DNA from: Candidatus Acetothermia bacterium
GTDB taxonomy: Bacteria; Bipolaricaulota; Bipolaricaulia; Bipolaricaulales; Bipolaricaulaceae
Assembly: GCA_011057175.1 (NCBI GenBank)
Contig: DSBZ01000049.1
Span: 1-17,567 of the forward strand
Reading direction: 5' to 3'
DNA length: 17,567 nt
A program made the translations under genes and the position numbers. The notes beneath the pieces were generated by a model, which saw only the letters and a program-made list of their open reading frames with translations, did no database searches and had not been told where the DNA came from. This document shows, piece after piece, positions 6,631 through 14,220 of the stretch; positions within the stretch are counted from its first letter, which is position 1; each line of letters opens with the position of its first letter.

Positions 6631-8481
6631 TCAGCCTATCTTCTCGGGCGCCTTGGGGACGTCATAGAGGATGTCGTCCAGCGGGTGACGGTACAGACCC
6701 TGCTCCAGCCGTACCTGGTCGAAATAGTGCCCGATGAGCCCGATCGAGCGGCCGAGGACGAAGAACGCGTTGAACAACCCGGCCCGGATCATCTCGTCGA
6801 TCTCCTCGTCCGTGAAGTTGAGCTCGGTGAGGAGATCCACGAGCAGGACGCCGATGCAGCCGTCCACGTTGAGGATGAGGTTCCCCTTCTTCTGGGTCGT
6901 GACCTGTTCCACGGCCAGGGCGTACTCGAGGAGCGGTGTAGCCCGGAAGTGCTCCCGGGCGAACGCCTTCATCAGCTCGACCCGGGCATCGGGGTTCTCC
7001 AGGGAATGGAGCCGATGGCCGATCCCCTGGATTCGTACGTTGCGTTTCTTCATCTCGTCCACGAACTGGCGAGGGGAGAGGCCATTGCGCAGCCCGTACA
7101 GGAAGTGCTCGGCAGCCCCGTTGACCGCCCCTCCGAACCGGGGGCCGATGGTCAGAATCCCCGACACGAGGGAGCTGATGAGGTCCTTGCCGGCCCGGGC
7201 AGCGACGATCGTGTTGTGGGCCCCGGACACGGCCGGCCCGTGGTCGGCGATGATCTGGAGCACCATCTCGATGAACTCGCGGGCGTGGGGGGGGATCTCC
7301 TTCTTGAACCACAGGAGCCCGATCACGCCCCCGATCCCGTACTTCTTCTCGATCACGCGGTCAATCGGCACCCCGCAGTAGGTGTGGACGTCGCCCCGCT
7401 CGTCGCAGATCGTGGAAATGAAGTTCGTTGGGCGGCGCACGAGCCCCTCGGCCCGCGCTTGGGCGTAGTCGATGGGGACGTTGGGCGGCGTGACCTCGGG
7501 AGCGGGGACGATGATCCCTTCTGCAACTAGCCGCTCGTAGACCTCCCGGATCTTGCGGCCGTAGTCGTCGAACGAATCCGGCACGATGACCCCTGCCTCG
7601 CGCAGGGCGGCGTTCTTGGCGTCGGCGGTCTCCGCTGCGCTGTCGGCCTTGGCCCCGGCGTGGCCGAACTGGACCTGCCCCGGGAGGACCTTGGCACACG
7701 TCCCCGTGACCCACATCACGAGGGGCTTCGTGATCCGGCCCCCCTTGACGGCCTCGGCGATCTCGTACTCCTTCGTGCCCCCGACCTCCCCCAAGCACAC
7801 GAGGAGCCTGATCGCCGGGTTCTTCTCGAACCGCAGAAGGTGGTCGAGGAGGGTCGAGCCGGGGTAGGCGTCGCCGCCGATGGCGATCCCCTCGTTGAGG
7901 CCGTCCGTGGCGCGGGCCACGATGTTGTACGCTTCGTTGGACAGGCCCCCGGATACGGACACGAACCCCACCGAGCCGGGTCGGTACAGCTTGGCTGTGC
8001 GGATGTTCTCCATCGTCCCCGCGGCGTTCCCGATCTTGAAGCACCCCGCCTTGACCCCACCCACGGTGGCCGGGCCGATGATCCACTTCCCTTGGGCCTT
8101 GGCCATGGCTGCCATCCGCCGGGACTGCCGCTCCGGGATCCCCTCCGCGATCACCGCGACGGTGCGGATCGTCGGGACTCCCAGGGCTTCCACGGTCACG
8201 TCGTACGCCGAGCGCTGGCTCGCGAAGTTGACGAGGACATCGGCCTCGGGGAATCGGGACGCGGCCTCGGCGAGGCTCGTGATCCGCGGGATCCGGATCT
8301 CCTTTGTCCCCCAGAACAGCTTTTCGAACCCACCGCGCTCGGGGGTGATGAGGGCCGTCACCGACGGCTCCTCCCGCCGGCACAGGTAGTCGAAGTCGAG
8401 CATCCGCTGCGCGGCGCGCAGTTGCTCGCCGTAGATGAACGCCTTCGTCTGTGCTGTGAACAGCTCGTAGTCCTGGTTCAT
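6631..8481 (-). CDS. aclA: ATP-citrate lyase, large (lyase/CoA-ligase) subunit AclA
   Basis: With AclB it cleaves citrate with ATP and CoA to acetyl-CoA and oxaloacetate (EC 2.3.3.8), the committing step of the citrate arm of the reductive TCA cycle. The 616 residues match the C-terminal part of animal ACLY and Chlorobium AclA (about 608 aa). A CoA-binding/succinyl-CoA-synthetase-alpha-like part (residues 1-330) contains the phospho-histidine loop FGHAGA with His274. It is followed by a citrate-synthase-like lyase domain (about 355-616) with ADHGPAVSGAHNT, GPRFGGAVNGAA, GIGHR, LNVDG and the C-terminal GLYRHPLDDI. The ATG at 8481 overlaps the aclB stop (ATGA) and has GGAGGAGG upstream. It is the last gene of the operon. 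Annotators may mistake parts of it for citrate synthase or SucD, but the fusion is diagnostic of ACL. Confidence 0.96.
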   Translation of the reverse strand: MNQDYELFTAQTKAFIYGEQLRAAQRMLDFDYLCRREEPSVTALITPERGGFEKLFWGTKEIRIPRITSLAEAASRFPEADVLVNFASQRSAYDVTVEALGVPTIRTVAVIAEGIPERQSRRMAAMAKAQGKWIIGPATVGGVKAGCFKIGNAAGTMENIRTAKLYRPGSVGFVSVSGGLSNEAYNIVARATDGLNEGIAIGGDAYPGSTLLDHLLRFEKNPAIRLLVCLGEVGGTKEYEIAEAVKGGRITKPLVMWVTGTCAKVLPGQVQFGHAGAKADSAAETADAKNAALREAGVIVPDSFDDYGRKIREVYERLVAEGIIVPAPEVTPPNVPIDYAQARAEGLVRRPTNFISTICDERGDVHTYCGVPIDRVIEKKYGIGGVIGLLWFKKEIPPHAREFIEMVLQIIADHGPAVSGAHNTIVAARAGKDLISSLVSGILTIGPRFGGAVNGAAEHFLYGLRNGLSPRQFVDEMKKRNVRIQGIGHRLHSLENPDARVELMKAFAREHFRATPLLEYALAVEQVTTQKKGNLILNVDGCIGVLLVDLLTELNFTDEEIDEMIRAGLFNAFFVLGRSIGLIGHYFDQVRLEQGLYRHPLDDILYDVPKAPEKIG

Positions 8482-9761
8482 CGCTGGGCCTCCTCCAGGG
8501 CGAGGGACACGATGCGCGTCATGTGGGTCTCCGGTCCGTAGACCTCCAGGGGCACGCCGATCCGCTCCCCCAGCCGACGCATGTTCTCCAGGCCCTCCTT
8601 GTAGTTCGGCCCCCCACGCCGGACGTAGATCTTGACGCGGTTCTTCTTGAGCTTGTCCTTGTACTCGTCGAGGGCCTGGATGATGCCAGTGAACGTCTTG
8701 GCGACGTCGGTGAAGTTGGCGATCCCGCCCCCGATGAGGAGGTACTTGGGCCGCCCCTGCGGATCGGGCTTGCGGGTCATGAGGTCGAGAAGGGTCTTCG
8801 TGTACTCGTAGGTGAGCTCGGTGGAGGGGTCGCCGGAGTACTCTCCGTAGTTCGCAAGCTCGCTCCCGAATCCGAGGTCGACCACCGTGTCGGCGTAGAT
8901 GACGCTCGCTCCCCCGCCGGCCACGAGGAGCCACACCCGGCCGTCGGGGTTGAGGAGGGTGAGCTTGAGCGATGCGCCGGTCTTGGCGTCGAGCGATTCC
9001 ACGTACGCCTCCTCCTTCGTCATCGGCCGGCCGAACGGGCGGGGGAACTCGATCGGTCCCCACTTGTCCGCGCACTGGAACGCTGCCGTGTCGTCGAGCC
9101 TGGCGACGGTGTCAAGGGGGAGGAGCCTCCCACGCGAGAACGCGATCGGGTTGAACTCGAGGTAGGTGAAGTGGTAATCCACGTAGGTCCGGTATAGGGT
9201 CCGGATGAACGCGGCCACGTCCTCCTTCTCGGGGATGTCCGGCAACTTGGACAGGATCTCGACCTTCATCGGGTCGGCCAGGACCGGGACATCCACTGAG
9301 ACCACGGTGTCCCATACCGACTCGATGTCCACCCCGCCGCGGGGCGAGAAGTGAATCGTGTCCACCTCGCGGGAGCTCGTGAACGCGAGATAGTACTCCG
9401 CATCATGGGGAACGAACGGCTCGATCAGGAAATGGGTGAGGGCGCCGGTGGTCTTCCCGCCCGCACCCTCGACTGTTACTTCCTTCCCCATCCGCTCGGC
9501 GATCCACGCCTTGGCCGCCTTGAGGTCGGCGTCGAGGAGGAGGAGGTTATTCTTGCCGCGCTTGCCGAACAGCTGGTCCGGCTTCACGACGAGCCTGGTC
9601 GCCGTGAGCCAGGGGTGCTCCTTGTCCAGGGTGTCGAGGTTCGTCCCCGGCCCGACGAGGGCGAGCCGGTCGTCGAACCGGAACCTCCCCCCCGAGTACT
9701 CGCCCACCGCCCGGGCGAGCATCCGTTTCGCGTCGTACTCTCGGATTCCTTTCTGGGCCAT
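8478..9761 (-). CDS. aclB: ATP-citrate lyase, small (ATP-grasp) subunit AclB
   Basis: This is the ATP-grasp and citrate-binding subunit that, with AclA, forms citryl phosphate and citryl-CoA. The 427-aa protein aligns along its length with the N-terminus of animal ACLY and Chlorobium AclB (about 398 aa). An ATP-grasp part has PWLTATRLVVKPDQLFGKRG (about 50-69), FLIEPFVPH and YLEFNPIA (Mg binding). A citrate-binding part has DLDAKTGASLKLTLLNPDGR, VAGGGASVIYADT, ELANYGEYSG, VRRGGPNYKEGL and GPETHMT. The ATG at 9761 has GGAGG four bases upstream. It follows icd by 8 bp and overlaps aclA by four bases (ATGA), so the two subunits should be made in near-equal amounts. All landmark motifs are intact. 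Confidence 0.96.
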   Translation of the reverse strand: MAQKGIREYDAKRMLARAVGEYSGGRFRFDDRLALVGPGTNLDTLDKEHPWLTATRLVVKPDQLFGKRGKNNLLLLDADLKAAKAWIAERMGKEVTVEGAGGKTTGALTHFLIEPFVPHDAEYYLAFTSSREVDTIHFSPRGGVDIESVWDTVVSVDVPVLADPMKVEILSKLPDIPEKEDVAAFIRTLYRTYVDYHFTYLEFNPIAFSRGRLLPLDTVARLDDTAAFQCADKWGPIEFPRPFGRPMTKEEAYVESLDAKTGASLKLTLLNPDGRVWLLVAGGGASVIYADTVVDLGFGSELANYGEYSGDPSTELTYEYTKTLLDLMTRKPDPQGRPKYLLIGGGIANFTDVAKTFTGIIQALDEYKDKLKKNRVKIYVRRGGPNYKEGLENMRRLGERIGVPLEVYGPETHMTRIVSLALEEAQR

Positions 9762-9769
9762 GATTCCTC

Positions 9770-11068
9770 CTACAGGCGCTTCACGACCTCTTCCCCGAAC
9801 TGGGAGCAGGAGACGAGGGTCGCCCCGGGAATCAGCCGCTCGAGGTCGTAGGTCACTCGCTTTGAGGCGATGGCGGCGCGGATCGCGCGGAGGATCGCCT
9901 CCGCCGCCTCGCGCCAACCGAGGTACTTCAGCATCTCCACCGCGGAGAGGATGAGGCTTCCCGGGTTCACCTTGTCCTGCCCGGCGTACTTGGGGGCCGT
10001 GCCATGGGTGGCCTCGAACACGGCGTGGCCGGTCTGGTAGTTGATGTTCGCCCCGGGGGCCACGCCCAGCCCGCCCACTTGGGCCGCCGCGGCATCGGTC
10101 ATGTAGTCGCCGTTGAGGTTCGTCGTGGCGACGACGGAGTACTCGTCGGGCCGCAGCAGCATCTGCTGGAAGAACTGGTCGGCGATCCGGTCGTTGAGGA
10201 CGATCTTCCCCGGCGGGACCTCGCCCCCGTAGGTCGTGGCCGCCTCTTCCTCGGTCACGATCTGGGGGTAGGTCCTCCCCACCTCGTACCCCCAGTCCCG
10301 GAACGCGCCCTCCGTGAACTTCATGATGTTCCCCTTGTGGACGAGGGTGACCTTCGCCCGGCCATCGGCGATGGCGTAGTCGATCGCTGCCTTGACGAGG
10401 CGCTTGGAGCCCTCCTCGCTGATCGGCTTCACGCCGATCCCGCACTTCTCGGGGAACCGGATCGCTTTCACCTTCATCTCCTCTCTCAGCCAGGCGATGA
10501 CCTTGTCCGCCTCGGGCGATCCCGCCTTCCACTCGATCCCGGCGTACACGTCCTCCGTGTTCTCCCGGAAGAAGACCATGTCCACCTTCTCTGGCTCCCG
10601 GACCGGGGCCGGGGTCCCGATGTGCCTCACCGGCCGCACGCAGGCGTAGAGGTCGAGGATCTGGCGGAGGGTGACGTTGAGGCTGCGGATCCCGCCCCCC
10701 ACCGGCGTCGTGAGCGGGCCCTTGATCGCCACGAGGTGCTTCTGGATCGCCTCGACCGTCTCCTCGGGGAGGTACAGCTTCTGCCGCTCGTCGGGAGGGA
10801 TCGCTCTGATCTCATCTTCGGACAGGCCGGGGTGGTAGTGCTCGATCGCCTCGTCACCAGCGTAGACCTTCATCCAGGCGATTCTCCGCTCCCCCCCGTA
10901 CACCTTCTCCACCGCGGCGTCCACGACGCGGATCATGACCGGGGTGATGTCGACCCCGATCCCGTCCCCACGGATGTAGGGGATGATCGGCCGATCGGGC
11001 ACCTCCAGCCCGGCGGGGGTTATCGTGATCGGTTGTCCATCCTTCAGAGCTTCAGCACCGCGCTTCAC
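9770..11068 (-). CDS. icd: NADP-dependent isocitrate dehydrogenase
   Basis: It interconverts isocitrate and 2-oxoglutarate + CO2 using NADP (EC 1.1.1.42). The 432-aa protein follows the E. coli/Bacillus Icd type closely: [28 protein letters not shown] with the regulatory/substrate Ser, [42 protein letters not shown] and [19 protein letters not shown]. Lys-Tyr in APKYAG plus Tyr and Arg in VTYDLER are the residues that favour NADP over NAD. The frame extends to 11113, but the GTG at 11068 has AGGAGG six bases upstream and gives the expected N-terminus. It lies between iclR (22-bp gap) and aclB (8-bp gap). Beside aclBA it may run as the carboxylating step of a reductive citrate arm, though the oxidative direction cannot be excluded. 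Confidence 0.95.
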   Translation of the reverse strand: MKRGAEALKDGQPITITPAGLEVPDRPIIPYIRGDGIGVDITPVMIRVVDAAVEKVYGGERRIAWMKVYAGDEAIEHYHPGLSEDEIRAIPPDERQKLYLPEETVEAIQKHLVAIKGPLTTPVGGGIRSLNVTLRQILDLYACVRPVRHIGTPAPVREPEKVDMVFFRENTEDVYAGIEWKAGSPEADKVIAWLREEMKVKAIRFPEKCGIGVKPISEEGSKRLVKAAIDYAIADGRAKVTLVHKGNIMKFTEGAFRDWGYEVGRTYPQIVTEEEAATTYGGEVPPGKIVLNDRIADQFFQQMLLRPDEYSVVATTNLNGDYMTDAAAAQVGGLGVAPGANINYQTGHAVFEATHGTAPKYAGQDKVNPGSLILSAVEMLKYLGWREAAEAILRAIRAAIASKRVTYDLERLIPGATLVSCSQFGEEVVKRL

Positions 11069-11090
11069 AGAAAGCCTCCTTGTCGTCTGA

Positions 11091-11840
11091 TCATGTCTGT
11101 CCGTGCACCGCAAGCTCGCGGGCGATGGCCCGCGCGGCAGCGGTCATCCTCTCCAGGACCGGGGTTTTGCGCGCCGAGTCGAGCCGCGTGCTCGGCGCGG
11201 ACACCCCCAGCGCGGCCAGGATGCGGCCTGTGTCGCTCAGGATCGGCATCGCCAAGCCGTAGGTGTGAGGGAGGACCTCCCCGTCGCTCTCCGCGTACCC
11301 GCGGCGGCGGATCCTCCGCAGCTCAGCTCGGAGCACCTTGGGGTCGGTGATCGTGGTCGCGGTGAACCGGGGGAGGCCCTGGCCGATGATCCGTTCCCGC
11401 TCATCCTGGGGAAGATGGGCGAGGAGCACCTTGCCCGTCGCCCCGGCGTGGAGCGGGAAGATCGCCCCCCGCTCGAGGGATACCCGCAGCGCGTGGTGTC
11501 CCTCCACCCGCTCGAGGCAGATCCCGCCCATCTCATGCCGCCCGGCGAGGATGAACGTCTCGCCCGTCTCCGTTGCCAACCGCTCCATCACAGGGCGGGA
11601 GATCTCGATCAGCCCGCGCTTACGCACCCCCCCTGCCAGCTGGAGGAGCCTCCCTCCCAGCCGGAGGAGACCGGTGCGCGGGTCCTCCTCGAGGAGTCCC
11701 TGGGCCTTGAGGGCGAGGACGTAGCGGTAGGTCGTGCTCCGGGGGAGGCCCAGCGAGCGGGCGATATCGGCGGGGCTCAGCTCCCCACGGCCCTCCCCGA
11801 ACTGGGTCAGGATGCGCAGGCATTTTTCCAGCGCTTGCAA
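11091..11840 (-). CDS. IclR-family transcriptional regulator
   Basis: This is a DNA-binding repressor or activator of 249 aa. Residues 1-65 form the winged helix-turn-helix ([31 protein letters not shown], then the wing RTGLLRLG). Residues about 75-245 form the IclR effector domain with [32 protein letters not shown], the [11 protein letters not shown] strand and GLAMPIL. IclR effectors are usually small organic acids such as glyoxylate or pyruvate. The TTG at 11840 was chosen because homology begins there and GGAG lies six bases upstream. It sits inside the operon, 15 bp after acn and 22 bp before icd, so it is co-expressed with the enzymes and is the obvious candidate to control them. The actual effector, possibly citrate, isocitrate or 2-oxoglutarate, is unknown. 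Confidence 0.9.
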   Translation of the reverse strand: MQALEKCLRILTQFGEGRGELSPADIARSLGLPRSTTYRYVLALKAQGLLEEDPRTGLLRLGGRLLQLAGGVRKRGLIEISRPVMERLATETGETFILAGRHEMGGICLERVEGHHALRVSLERGAIFPLHAGATGKVLLAHLPQDERERIIGQGLPRFTATTITDPKVLRAELRRIRRRGYAESDGEVLPHTYGLAMPILSDTGRILAALGVSAPSTRLDSARKTPVLERMTAAARAIARELAVHGQT

Positions 11841-11855
11841 CCGCGTCTCCGCTCC

Positions 11856-13760
11856 CTAGTGGACGGCAGCTCCTCGCCCCGCCACGGCCAGCGCGAGGAG
11901 GCCACCCGCCTTGACCATCCGCCGCTCGCGCTCGGAGAGCTCCGCCTTGACGGGGGTCGTGGTCCCCTTCGTCAGGTTGCGCACCACGAGCGGGCGCGAG
12001 AGGTCGGAGATGTCGATCTCCAGCTCGTCGCCCTGCTCGAGGCCCGCCGTGTCACCGACCAAGGGGAGGATCCCCACGTTGACGAGGTTCGCCCTGTGGA
12101 TCCGGGCGTAGCTCTTGGCGATCACGGCCTTGATCCCGAGCTGCCACGGGGCGAGCGCCGCGTGCTCGCGCGACGAGCCCTGGCCATAGTTCTCCCCACC
12201 GACGATGAACCCGCCCCCCTTCGCCATAGCGCGGGATGCGAACGCCTTGTCCTCGTAGTGGAACGTGAACTTCGCGATCTCGGGCAGGTTCGAGCGTAGG
12301 TGCTGGGTGAGCGGCCCCGCGGGGAGGATCGCGTCGGTGGAGACCCCGTCCCCGACGACAATCAGGACCTCGCCTTTGAGGAGCGAAGGCAACGGCCGCG
12401 GGGGCGCCATCTTCACGATGTTCGGCGCCCTTCGAATGGGCACTTGAGGACCCTCCGGCTCAACGATCATCACGTCGTCCACGATGGGCTTCGCCGTCCG
12501 CACCGTGACGGGGGGAAGCTCCCGGGGGTCGGCGATCGCACCCTTCAGGGCGGAGGCGCCGGCCACCTCGGGGCTCGCCAGGGCGAGCTTCCCCAGTTCG
12601 TTCCCGCCTCGGCCCTTCCAGTTCCGATTCACCGTGCGCAGCGACAGGGTGTTCGTGCCGGGGACGAACCCGATCCCGATGCACGCGTTGCACCCCGGCT
12701 CGATGAGGCGCACCCCGGCCCGGGTGAGCGCGAGGAAGCTACCGTCCTCGATGAGCATCTCCCACGCCTGGCGGGATCCGGGGGACACGATGACGTCGAT
12801 CTCCTTGGCAACGCGCTTCCCCTTCAACATCTCCGCGACGACCTTGATGTCCCGGTACGAGCCGTTCGTGCAGGAACCGATGTACACTTGGTCGATCTTG
12901 GTCCCCGCGACCTCGGTCACCGGGACCACGTTGTCCGGGCTCCCCGGCATGGCGACGAGGGGGACGAGGGACGAGAGGTCGATCGCCAACGTCTGGTCGT
13001 AGGTCGCGTCGGGATCGGCGGAGAGCTCGCGCCAGTCCTCTCCCCGGCCCTGCTGCTCCAGGAACTCCCTCGTGATCTCGTCGGAGGGGAAGATGGACGA
13101 CGTGGCCCCAGTCTCGGTGCACATGTTCGTGATCGTGGCCCGCTCGGGCACGGAGAGGGTCTTCACCCCCGGCCCGGCGAACTCGATGAAGTATCCCACT
13201 CCCCCCTTGACCGAGATCCGGCGCAGGATTTCCAGGGCGACGTCCTTCGCCGTGACCCCCCACGGGAGCTTCCCGGTGAGGACAACCCGCATCGCCTTGG
13301 GCACGGTGAGGTAGAAGGGTTTCCCGCCCATCGCCACCGCGACGTCGGCACCGCCGGCCCCGATCCCGAGCATCCCCAGGCCGCCGGCGGTCGGGGTATG
13401 GGAGTCCGAGCCGAGCAGCGTCTTCCCCGGGATCCCGAACCGCTCGTAGTGGACCTGATGACAGACCCCGTTCCCGTTCTTGGAGAACTTCGCCCCGTAG
13501 TGGGAGGCGATGGAGTGCAGGAACAGGTGGTCGTCGGTGGACTCGCCCTTGAACCCGAGCGAGGTGTGGTCGCTGTACGACACCACCAACTCCGCCTGGA
13601 CCTTGTCCAGGCCGAGGGATTCGAACTCCAGCCAGGCCATTGTCCCCGTCGAGTCCTGGGTCAGACACTGGTCGATTCGGATCCCGATCTCGCCCCCCTT
13701 AACAAGCGTGCCCTCCACGAGGTGCTCGGCGAGGACCTTCTCCATCAACGTTTTCGCCAC
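11856..13760 (-). CDS. Aconitate hydratase, short bacterial type
   Basis: It isomerises citrate and isocitrate through cis-aconitate with a [4Fe-4S] cluster (EC 4.2.1.3). The 634-aa protein is of the shorter (about 640-aa) aconitase type rather than the roughly 890-aa AcnA. Cluster ligands are Cys297 in GSCTNGS and Cys357/Cys360 in PGCNACIG. Other family motifs are LLGSDSHTPTAGG, GGENYGQGSSREHAA and AKSYARIHRANLVNVGI (swivel domain). The frame is open to 13913, but homology starts at AKTLMEKVLAEHLVEG. The GTG at 13760 has AGGGGTGG five bases upstream, while the ATGs at 13796/13793 have no ribosome site. It is the first gene of the citrate operon. The related isopropylmalate isomerase is usually two proteins, so aconitase is preferred. 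A 2-methylcitrate or homoaconitate substrate cannot be excluded, but icd and acl neighbours make citrate by far the likeliest. Confidence 0.92.
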   Translation of the reverse strand: MAKTLMEKVLAEHLVEGTLVKGGEIGIRIDQCLTQDSTGTMAWLEFESLGLDKVQAELVVSYSDHTSLGFKGESTDDHLFLHSIASHYGAKFSKNGNGVCHQVHYERFGIPGKTLLGSDSHTPTAGGLGMLGIGAGGADVAVAMGGKPFYLTVPKAMRVVLTGKLPWGVTAKDVALEILRRISVKGGVGYFIEFAGPGVKTLSVPERATITNMCTETGATSSIFPSDEITREFLEQQGRGEDWRELSADPDATYDQTLAIDLSSLVPLVAMPGSPDNVVPVTEVAGTKIDQVYIGSCTNGSYRDIKVVAEMLKGKRVAKEIDVIVSPGSRQAWEMLIEDGSFLALTRAGVRLIEPGCNACIGIGFVPGTNTLSLRTVNRNWKGRGGNELGKLALASPEVAGASALKGAIADPRELPPVTVRTAKPIVDDVMIVEPEGPQVPIRRAPNIVKMAPPRPLPSLLKGEVLIVVGDGVSTDAILPAGPLTQHLRSNLPEIAKFTFHYEDKAFASRAMAKGGGFIVGGENYGQGSSREHAALAPWQLGIKAVIAKSYARIHRANLVNVGILPLVGDTAGLEQGDELEIDISDLSRPLVVRNLTKGTTTPVKAELSERERRMVKAGGLLALAVAGRGAAVH

Positions 13761-13786
13761 GTCTACCACCCCTGTAGGCGGAGCGT

Positions 13787-13803
13787 GTCTCATCATGTGA
13801 GAC
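13787..13803. promoter_or_regulatory. 6-5-6 palindrome, candidate IclR-type operator
   Basis: GTCTCA and TGAGAC flank TCATG between the acn promoter and start codon. Size and position fit an operator downstream of the transcription start. Assigning it to the operon's IclR protein is inference. Confidence 0.45.
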
Positions 13804-13838
13804 GACGTCCCATCCTTTGGACGACATCCTATCCTGTC
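13801..13838. repeat. Two tandem 19-bp repeats across the acn -10 box
   Basis: Copies at 13801-13819 and 13820-13838 share 15 of 19 bases (GACGACGTCCCATCCT versus GACGACATCCTATCCT at the start). The second covers the -10 element. Near-two-turn spacing over a promoter suggests a binding site for a regulator, but a chance duplication is possible. Confidence 0.5.
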
Positions 13839-13853
13839 GCCACGCCAAGTCAA
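13826..13853 (-). promoter_or_regulatory. Sigma70-like promoter of the acn-iclR-icd-aclBA operon
   Basis: On the minus strand TTGACT (13848-13853) and TAGGAT (13826-13831) are 16 bp apart. The start site would fall near 13819, about 60 bases before the acn start codon. Confidence 0.65.
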
Positions 13854-14158
13854 GGCGGGCGGGAGGGAGCTCCTTCTCCTCCCGCATGGCATGCGCTGTC
13901 CGCCGTGAGGCACGCGAAGGTGGGGGTGCTGGTCATCCCCGGGGACGCTGCGACGGGGTAGCTGACGCGACGTCCTCCCTCCACAGGAAGTCCATAGGTT
14001 TTACACGGTACATCCAGGCGAGCACCGCATGATGGGCAGTGATTGAGCAAGAGCCTGCAGGCCCCCGCCGCTCAACGGCAGCGCGGGGGGCGTGCAGGGC
14101 GAGGAGATGCAGATCTGCCACCCCCGCCGTGGCACACATCCACGGCGATCCCACCCAA
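13854..14158. other. Intergenic region between larA and the acn promoter
   Basis: No gene can be firmly called. It holds two hairpins: 14054-14098, and 14125-14147 (CGCCGTGG/CCACGGCG, 8 bp, 7-nt loop). A minus-strand frame from a TTG at 14050 to 13850 would encode 66 residues beginning LNHCPSCGARLDVPCKTYG. This looks like a zinc-ribbon start, but it lacks an ATG and a ribosome site, has a low-complexity tail and ends inside the acn -35 box. It may be a remnant or chance. Confidence 0.4.
14054..14098. repeat. Long imperfect GC hairpin
   Basis: CCTGCA/TGCAGG (6 bp), a G-G mismatch and GCCCCC/GGGGGC (6 bp) form the stem. An inner GCCG/CGGC pair sits beyond an unpaired side. It lies downstream of the larA terminator and upstream of the acn promoter. 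Its role is unknown. Confidence 0.45.
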
Positions 14159-14184
14159 GGGGCGGAGGCCGACGCCTCCGCCCC
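14159..14184 (-). terminator. 11-bp GC hairpin after larA
   Basis: GGGGCGGAGGC (14159-14169) pairs perfectly with GCCTCCGCCCC (14174-14184) around a CGAC loop, about 37 bases after the larA stop. No U-run follows, as with the hairpin after aclA. Being symmetric, it could act on both strands. Confidence 0.65.
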
Positions 14185-14220
14185 GCCCTCTTCCTCCCAC
14201 GTCGTAGGAGGAGCGGGGTT

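Noticed and set aside
6631..9075. 814-codon frame as a fused AclB-AclA or longer AclA
   Set aside because: The first part is an out-of-frame shadow of aclB. The true AclA begins at 8481 with its own ribosome site.
11856..13913. Longer aconitase start at 13913 or at the ATGs 13796/13793
   Set aside because: The extra residues match no family member, would cross the promoter and operator-like repeats, and lack a ribosome site. The GTG at 13760 has one.
12300..13961. 553-codon plus-strand open frame
   Set aside because: It is the antisense shadow of the aconitase gene; composition is His/Asp/Arg/Gly-rich and no family motif is visible.
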